Below, piece by piece: positions 35,995 through 43,614 of a stretch of DNA of 64,000 bases; the first letter of the stretch is position 1; every line of letters begins with the position of its first letter. The notes under the pieces were generated by a model. The model saw only the letters and a list, made by a program, of their open reading frames with translations, searched no databases and was not told where the DNA came from. Source of the stretch: Thermodesulfovibrio yellowstonii DSM 11347. GTDB taxonomy: Bacteria > Nitrospirota > Thermodesulfovibrionia > Thermodesulfovibrionales > Thermodesulfovibrionaceae. The stretch is taken from contig NC_011296.1 in NCBI RefSeq assembly GCF_000020985.1, positions 1,292,001-1,356,000 on the forward strand. Direction: 5' to 3'. The translations under genes and the position numbers were made by a program.

Positions 35995-37995
35995 TTATGC
36001 CTCTGTTAATGCATCAATCTGTGCCATTATTTGTTCAGTTGTAAAGCCGTTGAATTTAATAGCTCTTGATGGACATGCACTGGCACAGACTCCACAACCT
36101 GCACAGAGTGCTGGTTCAATATATGCCTTTTCTTTGCCTTTGTATTCTTCAATTCTTATAGCGCTGTATGGACAAAGTGGTACACAAACACCGCAGCTAC
36201 TACATTTATCTCTATCAACCTCAGAAACTATTGCTTCAAATTTAATTTTACCAGGAATTATTAAAGCTGCTGTCGCTGCCGCAGCTGCTCTGGACTGAGC
36301 AATTGATTCAGGAATATCTTTCGGTCCCTGTACACATCCTGCAATAAATACACCCCTTGCTGAAGTCTCAACAGGATAGAGTTTTGTATGGACTTCCCTT
36401 AGGAATCCTTCTCTACCGCAAGTTGCACTGAACATTCTTCCAAGTTCATCAACACCATCAGGAGGTTCAATAGCAGTTGCAAGAACAACTAAATCAGCAT
36501 CAACTTCAACAGGCGAACAAAGATCAACATCAAAGCCTCTTACTCTGAGTTTTCCATTAGGTTTCACATCAACTGCTGATACTCTTCCACCTCTTATAAT
36601 TTTTGCTCCAAGTTCTCTTGTATAAACATAGAACTCTTCAAAATCTTTACCTGCTGTTCTAACATCAATAAAGAAAAGATAAAGTTTTATATCAGGATAC
36701 TTTTCTTTAAGAATTCTTGCGTGTTTAAGCATGTACATACAGCATACTTTTGAACAGTATCTATGATATCTTTCATCTCTACTTCCTACACAGGAGATCA
36801 TTGCAATTGTCTTGGGTTTTGTGCCATCTGATGGTCTCTTTAATTCACCACCTGTTGGTCCTGTTGCAGAGAGTATTCTTTCAAATTCCATAGAGGTTAT
36901 AACATCTGGACAGTGAGGTGAGTATTCTTTAAAGTGAACCTTAGACATTGGCTTGAAGCCTGTAGCAATGATAACTGCTCCAACTTTAAGATTTATATAT
37001 TCATCCTTGTCATCAAATTTTATTGCATCAGCTGGGCATCCCTGTATTCCCTTTGGTGGAATACCTTTTTTACATATTTCACAAGCGGGTTTACCTGTTT
37101 TTTTCATTGATTTGAAGTATAAGCAATTTGGCTCATCTATAACTGCTTTTTTGGGAACAGCCTGAGGATATTCAATATAAGCTGCTCTTCTCTGATTTAA
37201 TCCCATATTATATTCATTCGGGACTCTTGATGGACAAATTTCTGTGCAAACACCGCAACCTATGCATTTATCCCAATCAATATATTTTGCTTTTTTCTTT
37301 ATGCGAATATCAAAATTACCAACATATCCTTTAACATCATCTACTTCTGCATAGGTAATAAGCTCTATATTTGGATGCTGGGCGACCTCGCCCGTCTTAG
37401 GTGTGAGTATTCAAGCCGAACAATCCATCGTAGGGAAGGTTTTATCAATTTTTGACATATTACCGCCAATTGACGGCTGTCTTTCTACAAGATAGACCTT
37501 CAGCCCCATATTCGCAAGGTCAAGGGCTGCGAACATTCCTGCTATTCCACCACCAATGACCAAAACGGATTTTTCCATATCTCCATAGCGATCTTCAAGA
37601 GGCTCATTAAGTCTTACTTTAGCAACAGCGCTTCTTATAAGTCTTTTTGCTTTTTCAAGAGCACCTTCTTTATTATGCCAGTGTGGCCAGCTATCTTGGT
37701 CTCTGATATTAGCCATTTCCAAAAGATAGCCATTAAGTCCTGCGTCTTCAACTGCTTTTTTAAAGATAGGACCGTGTGTTCTTGGTGTACATGCTGCAAC
37801 CACTACACGGTCTACTGCTCCACTTTTAATATCTTGTTTAATTAAATCCTGCCCTGGATCAGAACACATAAAAACATAATTTCTAACTAATGCAACATCT
37901 GGAAGTGTTTCAACATACTTTTTCAGTGCTTCAATGTCAATGGCGCCTTTGATGTTCTCTCCACAGTGGCACAGATAAACCCCTACTTTTGCCAT
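35995..37995 (-). CDS. hdrA: HdrA, flavin-based bifurcating subunit with in-frame TGA (Sec195)
   Basis: Read through TGA at 37413-37411, the gene gives a continuous 666-residue HdrA. In order: N-terminal CHCGENIKG region; FAD site VIGGGIAG (147-154); PTMDCSA-U195-ILTPK; ferredoxin motif C244, C247, C250, C254; then two C-terminal ferredoxin motifs (CSSCGVCVPLCP and CAGCGVCASACP). The TGA occupies a cysteine that is selenocysteine in some methanogen HdrA proteins. Start MAKVGVYLCHCG at 37995 follows GGAGG. A hairpin with an AGGT loop follows the TGA. The FAD bifurcates MvhD electrons to ferredoxin and HdrBC. A split pseudogene is the alternative, but no other lesion is seen. Confidence 0.92.
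37380..37393 (-). promoter_or_regulatory. Putative bacterial SECIS hairpin in hdrA
   Basis: Minus strand GGGCG-AGGT-CGCCC, a perfect 5-bp GC stem. The loop begins 22 nt after the TGA. The AGGT loop matches the AGGTCT loop of the E. coli fdhF SECIS, which SelB recognises. Confidence 0.75.
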
Positions 37996-38036
37996 TTTAA
38001 GCCCTCCTTTGAATGGATTTTTATTGTGGTTTACCC

Positions 38037-38065
38037 TTTTTACCATTTTTTGCAAAATTTGTCAA
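38037..38065 (-). promoter_or_regulatory. Promoter of the hdr-mvh operon
   Basis: Minus strand TTGACA (38065-38060), 17-bp spacer, TAAAAA (38042-38037), about 40 nt before the hdrA ATG. Perfect -35 and ideal spacing; the -10 is weaker. Confidence 0.6.
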
Positions 38066-38131
38066 GAGGTATTTTTGAGCATTTGCAACCTGTTGATTTT
38101 TTTTAATTTTTTATGCTATCGTTTCTTTATT

Positions 38132-38214
38132 GCCGGTGTGGTGGAACGGCAGACGCGGCGGACTCAAAATCCGCTGGGAGCAATCCCGTGTGGGTTCAAA
38201 TCCCACCACCGGCA
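38132..38214 (+). tRNA. tRNA-Leu (CAA)
   Basis: An 83-nt class II tRNA with acceptor GCCGGTG/CACCGGC and discriminator A. The anticodon loop CTCAAAA gives CAA. The variable arm is TGGGAGCAATCCCGT. It stands alone, divergent from hdrA. The 3' CCA is not encoded. Confidence 0.96.
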
Positions 38215-38255
38215 TATTACTTTAAATTTTCATAAAACTTCAGGTAAAATTATTT

Positions 38256-38387
38256 ATGAAGATAATTCAATCCTTATATATAGGTTGGATAGCTGGGTTT
38301 GCAATTCACTATTATAACAAGCTAAAATTTTATTTACCCCCCCCCCCCCCCGAATGTAGTATTTTCGGGCTTTTTGATATTTTTTAA
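38256..38387 (+). CDS. Doubtful 43-residue ORF containing the poly-C tract
   Basis: The reading MKIIQSLYIGWIAGFAIHYY is followed by NKLKFYL, then five prolines encoded by the 15-C run, then ECSIFGLFDIF and TAA. The last codons are the terminator hairpin. There is no clear ribosome site and I do not recognise the protein. It could be a tiny membrane peptide whose frame switches with C-tract length, a relic, or chance. Confidence 0.25.
   Translation: MKIIQSLYIGWIAGFAIHYYNKLKFYLPPPPPECSIFGLFDIF
38337..38351 (+). repeat. 15-base cytosine homopolymer
   Basis: Fifteen consecutive C residues in an AT-rich intergenic region, between tRNA-Leu and a sensor kinase gene. Homopolymers this long slip during replication and are also error-prone in sequencing. 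The last three C residues form the left arm of a terminator hairpin. Confidence 0.9.
38349..38385 (+). terminator. Rho-independent terminator after tRNA-Leu
   Basis: Stem CCCGAA/TTCGGG (38349-38354 with 38364-38369) followed by CTTTTTGATATTTTT. It probably ends the tRNA-Leu transcript and lies about 24 nt before the sensor kinase ATG. Confidence 0.7.
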
Positions 38388-38408
38388 TAGAAAATTAATT
38401 TCTCCTCC

Positions 38409-39482
38409 ATGGAAAAACTAAATTTTAAATTAATAGAAAAAGCTCTCCCTTTTATTTTTGATAACATTGAACACAATCTCTCTATTATGGATAAAGATTT
38501 AAATGTTCTCTGGAGCAACAAAGCTTATATTGAAAGAATGGGTATGAATGCCGATGATATTCTTGGCAAAAAATGCTATGCTTTATGGCATAAAAGGACT
38601 ATTCCCTGTGAAGGCTGTCCCTGTGTTAAAGCTTTAAAAACAGGCAATATTGAAACAGGAGAAAAAATATCAGATGAAGGAAGACATTATGTTCTAACAG
38701 GAATTCCTTTTAAAGAGAATGAAGAAATTAAAGCTGTGTTTGAAATTGGAAAAGAAATCACAGAGAAAAAAATAGTTGATGAAAAATTTAAAGAAGTTAT
38801 AAAACTTGAAGCAGCTTATGAAATTATTGATAATCTTGCACATCAATTTAATAATATATTTAATGGAATTTATGGATTTGCACAGCTAATAAAAGAACGA
38901 ACAGAAAACAAAGATACTTTAATTTTTATTGAGAAATTAATTGAATCCGTTGAAAAAGGTTCTAAGTTTATTAAAGCTTTACTTGAATTAAAAACATCTC
39001 CTTCTGCAATGAAAGTTTTTGATTTGAATTTCTTACTCATTTCAATGAAAGAAATGCTCAAAGACATAGCAGGTGAAAAAATAAAGCTTGAATTTTCTCT
39101 TTCTAAGGAAAATCTATTGATTAAAGGTGACCCATTGCAATTAAAAGAGGTTTTAAGTGAGCTTTTACAGAATGCAAAAAATGCAATATTAGACAATGGA
39201 GTCATTTTAATCTCAACTGAAAAAATAAAAAGGGAGTCAGAAGAAAAAATTCTTCTTACAATTTCTGATACAGGACATGGAATGGATGAAGAAACAATGA
39301 AGAAATGTTTTGAACCTTTATTTACCCATGATCCAAGAAAATTTGGATTAGGACTTTCAATAGTAAAAAATATAGTTCAAAAACATAACAGTGTTATTGA
39401 AATAAAAAGTTCTCCAAACGCAGGGACAACAGTAAAAATATTTTTCCCTTCAACTACTTTACAACAAGAACTGGACACTTAG
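38409..39482 (+). CDS. Cytosolic PAS sensor histidine kinase with cysteine cluster
   Basis: 357-residue kinase without membrane helices. The PAS domain (about 10-120) has a cysteine-rich insert: C56, C67, C70 and C72 in CYALWHKRTIPCEGCPC, a pattern common in PAS domains of anaerobes that may bind a metal or react to redox state. The histidine box is H145 in NLAHQFNN, followed by HATPase motifs ELLQNAKNAI, DTGHGMD and FGLGLSIVK. No cognate regulator is adjacent. The 3' end overlaps the convergent stress-protein gene by 29 nt. Confidence 0.87.
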   Translation: MEKLNFKLIEKALPFIFDNIEHNLSIMDKDLNVLWSNKAYIERMGMNADDILGKKCYALWHKRTIPCEGCPCVKALKTGNIETGEKISDEGRHYVLTGIPFKENEEIKAVFEIGKEITEKKIVDEKFKEVIKLEAAYEIIDNLAHQFNNIFNGIYGFAQLIKERTENKDTLIFIEKLIESVEKGSKFIKALLELKTSPSAMKVFDLNFLLISMKEMLKDIAGEKIKLEFSLSKENLLIKGDPLQLKEVLSELLQNAKNAILDNGVILISTEKIKRESEEKILLTISDTGHGMDEETMKKCFEPLFTHDPRKFGLGLSIVKNIVQKHNSVIEIKSSPNAGTTVKIFFPSTTLQQELDT

Positions 39483-39873
39483 AATATTCAACGACCTTGG
39501 CAGATACGCTTCCAATTAGAAATTTTTTTGTTCCATGTTTTCCATGAGAGCCTGTAACAATTAAATCAACCTTCATTTTATGAGCAGTCTCAAGAATTTT
39601 TTCAGCTGGGTCTCCTTCTCTTACAAGAAACTTAATCTCAATAGGTTTTCCTGAAAGAGATTTTCTTATTCTTTCCATATTGTCTTCTGTTTCTCTTTTA
39701 AGTACTTCTGTAATCCTCTGTCTGTCTGCATCAGAAAGTTCTGTAAGATAAAGTTCTGGAACAACCGCAAGCACAGTAAGTGATGAATTCATGCTTAAAG
39801 CAATCTCCAATGCTTTTCTTAATGCTTTGTCAGATGCCTTTGAGCCATCATGGGCTACCAAAATTCTCTGCAT
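39454..39873 (-). CDS. Universal stress protein (UspA family)
   Basis: 139-residue single-domain protein. The N-terminal RILVAHDGSKASDKAL and C-terminal GSHGKHGTKKFLIGSVSAKV form the ATP-binding G-x2-G-x9-G-S/T pattern, so it is the nucleotide-binding type. It lies 12 nt downstream of the epimerase gene on the same strand. Role unknown. Confidence 0.88.
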   Translation of the reverse strand: MQRILVAHDGSKASDKALRKALEIALSMNSSLTVLAVVPELYLTELSDADRQRITEVLKRETEDNMERIRKSLSGKPIEIKFLVREGDPAEKILETAHKMKVDLIVTGSHGKHGTKKFLIGSVSAKVVEYSKCPVLVVK

Positions 39874-39885
39874 TCCCTTCCTCCT

Positions 39886-40857
39886 TTATATCTTTATGTC
39901 CTTTAATAAGTCTCTATTTTCTTTAAACCACTCAACTGTTATTCTGATACCTTCCTCTATTGAGATTTTTGGAGACCATCCTATGTATTGTTTTGCTTCA
40001 GAGATGTCTGCCCATGTTGCATAAATGTCTGCTGGATGTCTTGGTTGCCACTGGATTTTTGCTTTTTTGCCAATGAGCTCCTCTATTAAATTTATGACAT
40101 AAATAAGCTCAACAGGTCTGTCATTGCCAAAATTCATAATTTTATATCCTTCAAGATTCAAACATAATACTGTTGCCTCTGCTATATCTTCAACAAATGT
40201 AAAATCTCTTTTCTGCTTTCCATCTCCGTATACAGTTATTGGCTCACCGTCATTTATTTTCTTAATAAATCTGAAAATACTCATATCAGGTCTTCCAAAA
40301 GGTCCATATACTGTAAAATATCTTGGAATTATTGTATTTATACCATAAAGATAGTGGTAGCTATAGCAAAAAAGCTCTGCAGATTTTTTTGAAGCAGGAT
40401 AAGGAGCAAGAGGTTTATCTGTAATATCAGAAACCTTAAAAGGCATCTTTTCTGTATCACCATAAACGCTTGATGTTGAAGCAAGAACAAAATTTTTAAT
40501 TGCATACTCTTTGACGCATTCAAGCAGATTGATCGTTCCCCTAACATTTGTATCAAGATATCCCCAGGGATTTTCAACCGATGCTCTTACACCAGCTCGT
40601 GCAGCAAGATTTATAACACCATCTATTTTATAACTCTTAAAAATGTTTTTCAGATTTTCAAAATCCTCAATATCTGCTTTATAAAAAATAAAGTTCTGAA
40701 ATTTTTTTAGATCCTGCAGTCTTAGTTCTTTAATCTTGGGGTCATAGTAGTCATTTATGTTATCAATTCCTATAACTGTAAAACCTTTATTTAAAAGTAG
40801 TTTGCATGTCGCCCATCCAATAAAACCAGCACTTCCTGTTACAAAAATTGTTTGCAT
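39886..40857 (-). CDS. NAD-dependent sugar-nucleotide epimerase, probably UDP-glucuronate 4-epimerase
   Basis: 323-residue extended short-chain dehydrogenase. The Rossmann motif GSAGFIG is at 8-14, and the catalytic pair is Y153/K157 (YPASK) with STSSVYG before it. The stretch DNINDYYDPKIKELRL and RAGVRASVENPWGY resemble UDP-glucuronate 4-epimerases used for capsule or LPS sugars. UDP-glucose 4-epimerase or a dehydratase is less likely. No glycosyltransferases are nearby. Confidence 0.85.
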   Translation of the reverse strand: MQTIFVTGSAGFIGWATCKLLLNKGFTVIGIDNINDYYDPKIKELRLQDLKKFQNFIFYKADIEDFENLKNIFKSYKIDGVINLAARAGVRASVENPWGYLDTNVRGTINLLECVKEYAIKNFVLASTSSVYGDTEKMPFKVSDITDKPLAPYPASKKSAELFCYSYHYLYGINTIIPRYFTVYGPFGRPDMSIFRFIKKINDGEPITVYGDGKQKRDFTFVEDIAEATVLCLNLEGYKIMNFGNDRPVELIYVINLIEELIGKKAKIQWQPRHPADIYATWADISEAKQYIGWSPKISIEEGIRITVEWFKENRDLLKDIKI

Positions 40858-40881
40858 AGTTTTTTATTTTAACATAAAAAA

Positions 40882-42228
40882 TTATTTTCTTTGTTTGATT
40901 TTTATGTTTATTGGAGAAAATTTAAAGTGAAATGTTTCCCTCAGAAGTTTTTCAATAAATTTGATATGATGTTGCTTGACTGCTGATTGGTCATTGACAA
41001 AAACAACAAATGTGGGAGGTGCTACATTAACCTGAGTTATATAATAAAATTTTAATTCCTTGCCATGAGAAGACATTATCACATCTTTTAGTTTTTCACT
41101 AAAAAGTCTATTCAATTCAGATGTTGATACTCTTTTGGAGTACTCTTCTAAAATCTGGTCAATGAGAGGAAATATTTTGGTAAGTCTCGTTTTATCTATA
41201 GCGGAAACAGTCAAATATGGTGCATAATCTACAAACCATAGTTTATGTTTTATTTCATCTGTAAAAAATTTTGCTTTTTTGTCTCTTTCATTCGCTGGAA
41301 TCAAATCCCATTTATTAATTAAAATTATCAATCCTTTCTTCTGTTCCGCAACAATTCCTGCAATTTTCTGGTCCTGATTGACAATTCCTTCAAGGGCATC
41401 TATAACCAGAATAGCCACATCAGCTCTTTCAATGCTTCTTAATGCTTTAAAATATGCAAGTCTTTCTACATAAATTTCCTGAGATATCTCTTTTTTATAA
41501 TAAGAAAGTCTTTTTATTCCTGCTGTGTCAATCAGCAAATATTTCTTTCCGTAATATGTGCAGATAGCATCAATTGTATCCCTTGTTGTTCCAGGGATAG
41601 GGCTAACAATCATTCTTTTTTTACCAAGTAAAGCATTGATAATTGTTGATTTACCAACATTGGGACGACCTACAACAGCTATCTTTGGTAAGTTCTGTTG
41701 TTCTAAGTTTACTGGTTGAGTATCAGGGATTTTTTCAATAATTTTATCAATAAGTTCATCAAAGCCATATCCTGTAATTCCTGAAATTGGTATAAGTTCT
41801 TCAGTGCCTATGCTATAAAAATCATATATTCTACTGAGCTTTGAAGGATCATCTATTTTATTAACAACCCACAAAATATCTTTACCTGTTTGTCTTAACT
41901 GCCTTGCTGTTTCAATATCATCTGGAAGTAATCCTTCTTTACTGTCAAGAAGATGAATTATCAAATCTGCATCAGATATTGCCATCTCTATTTGTTCCAG
42001 CATCTGTTTCTGAATTATGTCTTCTATCTTTTCTTCAGGGAAAAAGCCTCCTGTATCAACCACTATAAATTCTTTATCATCCCATTTCGCAACTCCATAG
42101 TTTATATCTCTTGTTACTCCTGGAAATTTGTCTGTAATTGCTTTAATTTTCTCATCAGATTTAATCATTCTATTAAAAAGTGTTGATTTTCCAACATTTG
42201 GTCGCCCTACAATAACTACAGTAAACAT
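40882..42228 (-). CDS. der: Ribosome-assembly GTPase Der (EngA)
   Basis: 448 residues with two tandem GTPase domains, each beginning GRPNVGKST (residue 8 and about 190), and a C-terminal KH-like domain. G3 and G4 motifs (DTGG/NKID and DTAG/NKWD) are present in both domains. Der is essential for 50S maturation. It lies 12 nt after the NtrX-like gene, so it may be co-transcribed with it. Confidence 0.95.
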   Translation of the reverse strand: MFTVVIVGRPNVGKSTLFNRMIKSDEKIKAITDKFPGVTRDINYGVAKWDDKEFIVVDTGGFFPEEKIEDIIQKQMLEQIEMAISDADLIIHLLDSKEGLLPDDIETARQLRQTGKDILWVVNKIDDPSKLSRIYDFYSIGTEELIPISGITGYGFDELIDKIIEKIPDTQPVNLEQQNLPKIAVVGRPNVGKSTIINALLGKKRMIVSPIPGTTRDTIDAICTYYGKKYLLIDTAGIKRLSYYKKEISQEIYVERLAYFKALRSIERADVAILVIDALEGIVNQDQKIAGIVAEQKKGLIILINKWDLIPANERDKKAKFFTDEIKHKLWFVDYAPYLTVSAIDKTRLTKIFPLIDQILEEYSKRVSTSELNRLFSEKLKDVIMSSHGKELKFYYITQVNVAPPTFVVFVNDQSAVKQHHIKFIEKLLRETFHFKFSPINIKIKQRK

Positions 42229-42240
42229 TCTAAACTCCTT

Positions 42241-43614
42241 TTAATTTTCTGAAAATTCTTTTGGAAGAGTTATTCCGAGAGATTTGATTTTCTTATAAAG
42301 ATTGCTTCTTTCTATTCCTATAATTTCTGCTGTTTTTGTCATGTTCCAATTATTTTCTTTGAGTTTTTTCAAAATAAAATCCCTTTCAAAAGCATCCCTT
42401 GCTTCTCTTAATGTGGTATAAGAAAAATAAGATTCTTCTTTTAATCTATTTCTTATTATTCCTGTGTTTTCAATATCTAAAGCTTCTATTGTTTCTTGTG
42501 GAATCATTATCATTAATCTTTCTACAGCATTCTTCAATTCTCTTACATTTCCGGGCCAGTCATAATTCTTAAGAATCCGCATCGCATCATCGCTAATCTT
42601 TTTTCTTCTCCATCCTTTTTCTCTGCTAAATTCATCCATAAAGTAGTTTACAAGCTCTGGAATGTCCTCTTTTCTTTCTCTTAAGGGAGATATATAAACT
42701 GGAACAACATTAAGCCTGTAATAAAGATCTTCACGGAAGTTACCTTTTTTAATCTCTTCGGTAAGGTCTTTATTTGTTGCTGAAATAATTCTAACATTGA
42801 CTGTTATATCCCGTGTTCCTCCAACTCTTTGAAATTTCTGGGTTTCAATTACTCTTAAAAGTTTTGCCTGAGTAAGTAATGACATATCTCCAATCTCATC
42901 AAGGAAAAGAGTTCCTTCATTTGCAAGCTCAAACTTACCAATTTTTTTATCTATTGCTCCGGTAAAAGCACCCTTTTCATGACCGAATAATTCACTTTCT
43001 ATAAGCTCCTGAGGGATCGCTGCACAGTTTACCTCAATAAAAGGAGCATTCGCTCTTGGGCTCAATGAATGAATCATTCTTGCTACAAGTTCTTTGCCTG
43101 TTCCACTTTCGCCTAATATTAAAACTCTTGAATCACCTCTGGCAATCATTTCAATCTGAGATTTGATTTTTTTCATTGCCTGAGAATTTCCAACAAGCTC
43201 ATATTTTTTTAGTATGCTACTACGAAGTTTTATATTTTCTTTTTCAAGACTCTTAAACTGTAATGCTCTTTCTGCAGTGAGTATTATTCGTTCCATTGAC
43301 AGAGGTTTTTCAAGAAAATCAAATGCTCCAAGTTTAACAGCCTGAACCGCTACTTCAACATTTCCATGCCCTGAAATCATAATAACTGGAATATGAAAAT
43401 CTTTTTCCTTTATTTTTTTTATTGCTTCAATTCCACTCATTTTAGGAAGCCAGACATCAAGAAAAACTAAATCTACATCTTCTTTATCAAGAATCTCAAT
43501 TGCAGTCTCAGCATCCTTTGCTGTAAGCGTTGTATATCCTTCATCTTCCAAAATTCCAGAAACTGTATCAAGTATTCCAACTTCGTCATCAATAATAAGA
43601 ATTTTACCTTTCAA
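42241..43614 (-). CDS. NtrX-like sigma-54 response regulator
   Basis: 457 residues with a receiver (acceptor D53), an AAA+ sigma-54 activator domain and a Fis-type helix-turn-helix. The Walker A motif GESGTGK is at 168-174 and the sigma-54 contact loop GAFTGA at 215-220. The HTH is near 425-450 (TKTAEIIGIERSNLYKK). It overlaps the kinase gene by 4 nt. Order and domain content match NtrYX. The regulon is not visible here. Confidence 0.92.
   Translation of the reverse strand: MKGKILIIDDEVGILDTVSGILEDEGYTTLTAKDAETAIEILDKEDVDLVFLDVWLPKMSGIEAIKKIKEKDFHIPVIMISGHGNVEVAVQAVKLGAFDFLEKPLSMERIILTAERALQFKSLEKENIKLRSSILKKYELVGNSQAMKKIKSQIEMIARGDSRVLILGESGTGKELVARMIHSLSPRANAPFIEVNCAAIPQELIESELFGHEKGAFTGAIDKKIGKFELANEGTLFLDEIGDMSLLTQAKLLRVIETQKFQRVGGTRDITVNVRIISATNKDLTEEIKKGNFREDLYYRLNVVPVYISPLRERKEDIPELVNYFMDEFSREKGWRRKKISDDAMRILKNYDWPGNVRELKNAVERLMIMIPQETIEALDIENTGIIRNRLKEESYFSYTTLREARDAFERDFILKKLKENNWNMTKTAEIIGIERSNLYKKIKSLGITLPKEFSEN

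Noticed and set aside
35995-38055. hdrA as two separate short genes
   Set aside because: The downstream part would start at an internal methionine in the middle of the protein, with no ribosome site, and 68 codons between TGA and that methionine are conserved HdrA sequence.
28686-38214. Selenocysteine tRNA among the tRNA genes
   Set aside because: The six tRNAs in the window have anticodons GGT, TCC, GTA, TGT, CCA and CAA; none has TCA or the long acceptor stem of tRNA-Sec.
38009-38317. Plus-strand open frame over the hdrA promoter and tRNA-Leu
   Set aside because: It translates through a complete tRNA gene and a promoter, so it is spurious.
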